This document shows, piece by piece, positions 5,652-8,004 of a stretch of DNA of 8,004 nt. The notes beneath the pieces were generated by a model that saw nothing but the letters and a program-made list of their open reading frames with translations, was not told the DNA's origin and did not search any database. The position numbers and the translations under genes were made by a program. Within the stretch, counting starts at the first letter, position 1. Every line of letters begins with the position of its first letter. Source of the stretch: Candidatus Aenigmatarchaeota archaeon (GTDB lineage: Archaea; EX4484-52; GLR71); the NCBI GenBank assembly GCA_023134675.1, contig JAGLUQ010000032.1, positions 1 through 8,004 on the forward strand, read 5' to 3'.

Positions 5652-6782
5652 CTATTCTTTTTTAGTTCTGTTCAGACCGGCAAATACATGCAGTTCAACA
5701 GCATCCCCATCCATTAAGACATGGTCAATGCTTTTCCTCTGCCCGTCAAACTTCGCGGATTTCCCGAATATCCTTGAATGCCTGAACCTTTTCCGAAATG
5801 TATTGTGCAGTTTGTCGCATACATCACCGACTGTGCAGTCTCTCTTCATTATCAGCGGCTCTTCCATATCAATAGGCTTCCCCACCGGCTTAGTATAGAT
5901 CTTGATAAAGCTCAATTTATCATATATCTTCCTCTTGACTTCCTCAAGATTGACATCCTTATCAGCAGATATGAAAATAACATCCTCGCCGGAAAGCTTG
6001 CGATGTATCTCCTTCAGCTTTTCAGGGTCAAGATAATCTGTCTTGTTCACTATAACAATCATAGAGACATATTTTCTGTTCTTCAGTATAACATCTGTAA
6101 GCTCATCATCATCAATATCTGTCCGGATTATCACATTGGCATTCATTATCCTGTGTCCGTTCAGCACAGACCGGACAGTCCTGTTAGTGATCTTTGTCAG
6201 CTTCACAGAAGTATTGACAACAACGCCGCCCCTTGACGTCCTGTCTATAGACACGTCAGGTCTTGTCTTGTTAAGTCGCACACGGCCATTATATAACTCT
6301 TTTTTGATAATGCCAATATGCCTTATCCTGAACACATCTGTCATGATGACTACAAGATCTGAGTTGTTGACTACAGAAAGAATCTCACGCCCCCTGCCTT
6401 TACCTTCTGCCGCCCCTTCAATAATGCCGGGGATGTCAAGTATCTGTATCTTTGCGCCTTCATGCTCCATCATGCCCGGGATGACATCAAGCGTTGTGAA
6501 ATCATACCCTCCGACTTCAGAGACAGCATTTGTTATCTTGTTCAGAAGAGTAGATTTTCCCACAGACGGAAAGCCCACAAGAGCGACGCTGGCATCACCA
6601 GACTTCCTGACAGCATACCCTCCAAGGGCTGCGCCTGTGCCGGAAGCTTTTCTCTCACCTGTATCCTTGAGTGCAGCAATCTTCGCTTTAAGAAGCCCTC
6701 TGTGATGCTGTGTGCCTTTGTTGGACGGCGTCTTGGCAAGCTCTTCCTCAAGATCTCTTATCTTGTTTTCTTCAGATGCCAT
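5652..6782 (-). CDS. DRG/Rbg-family Obg-type GTPase with TGS domain
   Basis: A translation-associated GTPase of the DRG (Obg-like) family; eukaryotic relatives bind ribosomes. Numbering from the upstream ATG at 6788 (two residues longer): an N-terminal helical segment with the family sequence TPSNKGTQHHRGLLKAKIA (20-38), G1 GFPSVGKS (72-79), a G2 region near GGYDFTTLDV (93-102), G3 DIPG (118-121), a long insert at about 160-235 typical of DRG proteins, G4 NKTD (248-251), G5 at SAD (274-276), and a TGS domain from about 295 to 368. I chose the ATG at 6782 because homologues begin near MASEENKI; both ATGs lie 30-36 nt from a TATA element. After the usual family end (AVELHV) there are ten further residues, FAGLNRTKKE, which look added by the event that duplicated the gene's 3' end. 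Confidence 0.92.
   Translation of the reverse strand: MASEENKIRDLEEELAKTPSNKGTQHHRGLLKAKIAALKDTGERKASGTGAALGGYAVRKSGDASVALVGFPSVGKSTLLNKITNAVSEVGGYDFTTLDVIPGMMEHEGAKIQILDIPGIIEGAAEGKGRGREILSVVNNSDLVVIMTDVFRIRHIGIIKKELYNGRVRLNKTRPDVSIDRTSRGGVVVNTSVKLTKITNRTVRSVLNGHRIMNANVIIRTDIDDDELTDVILKNRKYVSMIVIVNKTDYLDPEKLKEIHRKLSGEDVIFISADKDVNLEEVKRKIYDKLSFIKIYTKPVGKPIDMEEPLIMKRDCTVGDVCDKLHNTFRKRFRHSRIFGKSAKFDGQRKSIDHVLMDGDAVELHVFAGLNRTKKE
5686..5704 (-). repeat. GTPase 3'-end direct repeat, copy inside the gene
   Basis: ACATGCAGTTCAACAGCAT (plus strand) occurs here and, without mismatch, at 5620-5638. On the minus strand it encodes AVELHV, the last strand of the TGS domain. The bases flanking the two copies differ on both sides. 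Confidence 0.9.
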
Positions 6783-6813
6783 AAGCATTCAATAAATACT
6801 GGTATTGTTATAG

Positions 6814-6822
6814 ATTTAAAAG
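6814..6822 (-). promoter_or_regulatory. TATA box for the GTPase gene
   Basis: CTTTTAAAT on the minus strand lies about 30 and 36 nt before the two candidate ATGs (6788 and 6782), giving a very short or absent leader. It sits in the 49-55 nt gap after the upstream membrane-protein gene, so the GTPase gene has its own promoter even though the two are codirectional. Confidence 0.45.
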
Positions 6823-6837
6823 AATTTGTTTTTGAAA

Positions 6838-8004
6838 TCAGCTTTTTTTATTGCCTATGCTATCATGTATCTTTTTCATGACATCAGACATCTTTGGTAT
6901 ATCTTTTTCTGGTGCAGCGTTGCCATCCTCAGGTACAAGGCTTGTGGCAAGGATAACACCGGCAACAAGAACAATCACAACAATTATAACAATCCACAAT
7001 ATTGACCCTCCGCCCGCATCTGTATTGTCGTCAGTCGTGTCCGGGTTGAGCAGAGCTTCACACATCGCTTCCGGGCAGTCTGAAGGACATGTGATGCATT
7101 CATTGTCTTCTACACTGCATACTGAGTCTCCGCATATGTTTTTATCATCAGTGATGCATCTTTTCTCATTGATGCAGTCCTTGCTTGAGCATGATTCTGA
7201 CGCGTCGCATTTCCCGTCACCTGCCTTAGGCTTTATCAAAAGCGCGTATGACTTTTCCATATCTTCAAGCGCATCATCTATATTTGATACCATGTCTTCA
7301 AGCTGCGTTATATTGTCCCGTACTATTTCATAGTTTTCAGGATCCACATATACCGACAATATATATGATCTCATATCTGTCGCATTGAGTATCATCTTAT
7401 CCAGTGCTGTGAAATTAAGGTTCATATCATTTTTGCTGGCGTTGAACTCAAGGACATCTCTTCTGTTCCCTGCAAGCGCGATGCTGTCAGACAAAGTCAT
7501 GACTTCATCCGAAAGCCCTTCAAGAACAGTTATAGTGATATTGTATCCCTGATCCTTCAGGTTGGATCCGGTTACCCACAGCTCACCTGTATAAGTGCCT
7601 GCAGTATCAAAGTCAAACCTGACCTCAACATTTGTTGAGTCATTAATGCCGAGGTCGCTTGCCGGCTGGACTGCGGTAGCATTTATTATCATGTCATCTC
7701 CAAGAAAATGTATAGCAGGCATATCCATTGCCCTGTACCCTATATTTTTTATAGTCACAACTTCCTGCCATGTAATCCTTTTGAACATCTTTATCTCAAA
7801 TGCGGAATCGTTGAGATTCCTGTTTGTGACTTCAGCTTTAGGGTTCAGGTCTATGTCAAACATGAGCGGCATCTCAAGTGTGTCGTCACCCACTTCAATG
7901 TGTATAGTCTCTTCATATTCCCCGTTCTCAAGGTTGTCAGGAGTTATATTGATCATTATGTCTGCCGACTCACTCGCGTTTATGTCAATTTCCTCAGAGC
8001 TGTT
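6838..8004 (-). CDS. Surface type I membrane protein with cysteine-rich stalk (N-terminus beyond right edge)
   Basis: The frame is open to the window edge, so the N-terminus and any signal peptide are missing; 388 residues are present. Numbering from the first residue in view: about 1-160 is beta-sandwich-like repeat sequence resembling extracellular NEW3/CARDB-type domains (ENGEYEETIHIEV; TAGTYTGELWVTGSN). About 175-257 is helical, with a possible coiled coil (ITQLEDMVSNIDDALEDMEKS). At 266-315 ten cysteines fall within 50 residues, including a CITCPSDC motif. A single hydrophobic helix at about 335-356 (ILWIVIIVVIVLVAGVI) is followed by a short basic cytoplasmic tail. Several N-x-S/T sequons occur in the outer part. 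The order points to a surface-anchored adhesion or S-layer-associated protein. The GTPase gene follows after about 50 nt with its own promoter. The exact family is uncertain. Confidence 0.8.
   Translation of the reverse strand, partial: NSSEEIDINASESADIMINITPDNLENGEYEETIHIEVGDDTLEMPLMFDIDLNPKAEVTNRNLNDSAFEIKMFKRITWQEVVTIKNIGYRAMDMPAIHFLGDDMIINATAVQPASDLGINDSTNVEVRFDFDTAGTYTGELWVTGSNLKDQGYNITITVLEGLSDEVMTLSDSIALAGNRRDVLEFNASKNDMNLNFTALDKMILNATDMRSYILSVYVDPENYEIVRDNITQLEDMVSNIDDALEDMEKSYALLIKPKAGDGKCDASESCSSKDCINEKRCITDDKNICGDSVCSVEDNECITCPSDCPEAMCEALLNPDTTDDNTDAGGGSILWIVIIVVIVLVAGVILATSLVPEDGNAAPEKDIPKMSDVMKKIHDSIGNKKS

Noticed and set aside
5652..5654. Programmed readthrough of the GTPase TAG to reach the in-frame second tail
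   Set aside because: The 47 nt between the copies shows no protein-like or structured readthrough signal, and TAG also ends the membrane-protein gene at 5154. Displacement of the original tail is simpler.
6043..6705. 220-codon plus-strand frame inside the GTPase gene
   Set aside because: It is antisense to an intact GTPase with all G motifs. The Ser/Thr/Pro/Leu-rich composition is typical of an antisense shadow.

Overview
The window looks archaeal. Several genes are preceded by an A/T-rich TATA element centred about 24-30 nt upstream of the start codon, as in leaderless or nearly leaderless archaeal transcripts. The set includes a HAS-barrel HerA ATPase, a DRG/Rbg-type GTPase with a TGS domain and a COG2236-type phosphoribosyltransferase. 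Ile ATA and Arg AGA/AGG codons are abundant. A cysteine-rich surface protein with a CPxDC-type motif and the moderate G+C would suit a DPANN-like lineage (Woesearchaeota or relatives), but the lineage is inferred, not shown.

Layout. Positions 1-498 (minus) hold the N-terminal part of an unrecognised coiled-coil protein that runs off the left edge. Positions 606-1028 (minus) encode a purine-type phosphoribosyltransferase. It is divergent from a plus-strand pair: a Cas4/RecB-like PD-(D/E)XK nuclease with an Fe-S cysteine set (1157-1774), then herA (1820-3328). On the right, reading leftwards, are a secreted or surface type I membrane protein cut by the right edge (6838-8004, minus) and the DRG-type GTPase (5652-6782, minus). 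herA and the GTPase gene therefore converge on a variable interval, about 3329-5651.

That interval carries an unrecognised 212-213 aa protein (3344-3985, minus), an unrecognised protein with two CxxC pairs (4275-4718, plus), a four-helix membrane protein (4774-5154, plus) and a small cysteine-containing protein (5205-5495, minus). In 60-nt samples counted by hand, the first, second and fourth have about 23-32% G+C, whereas herA and the membrane-protein gene have about 43-45%. This suggests recently acquired genes around a more native one.

The most striking observation is that both convergent core genes have a second copy of their own 3' end lying inside this interval. The last 65 nt of herA recur at 4150-4214 (55/65 identical, ungapped, mostly synonymous differences, ending in its own stop). 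A 19-nt stretch from the GTPase 3' end recurs perfectly at 5620-5638, there followed at once by a stop codon where the family normally ends. This looks like displaced native gene ends left by insertions that carried replacement 3' ends, i.e. an integration or recombination hot spot between two housekeeping genes.

The nuclease-HerA pair probably acts on DNA ends, with the Cas4-like protein in the place usually taken by NurA. No CRISPR array, tRNA, rRNA or transposase gene was seen.
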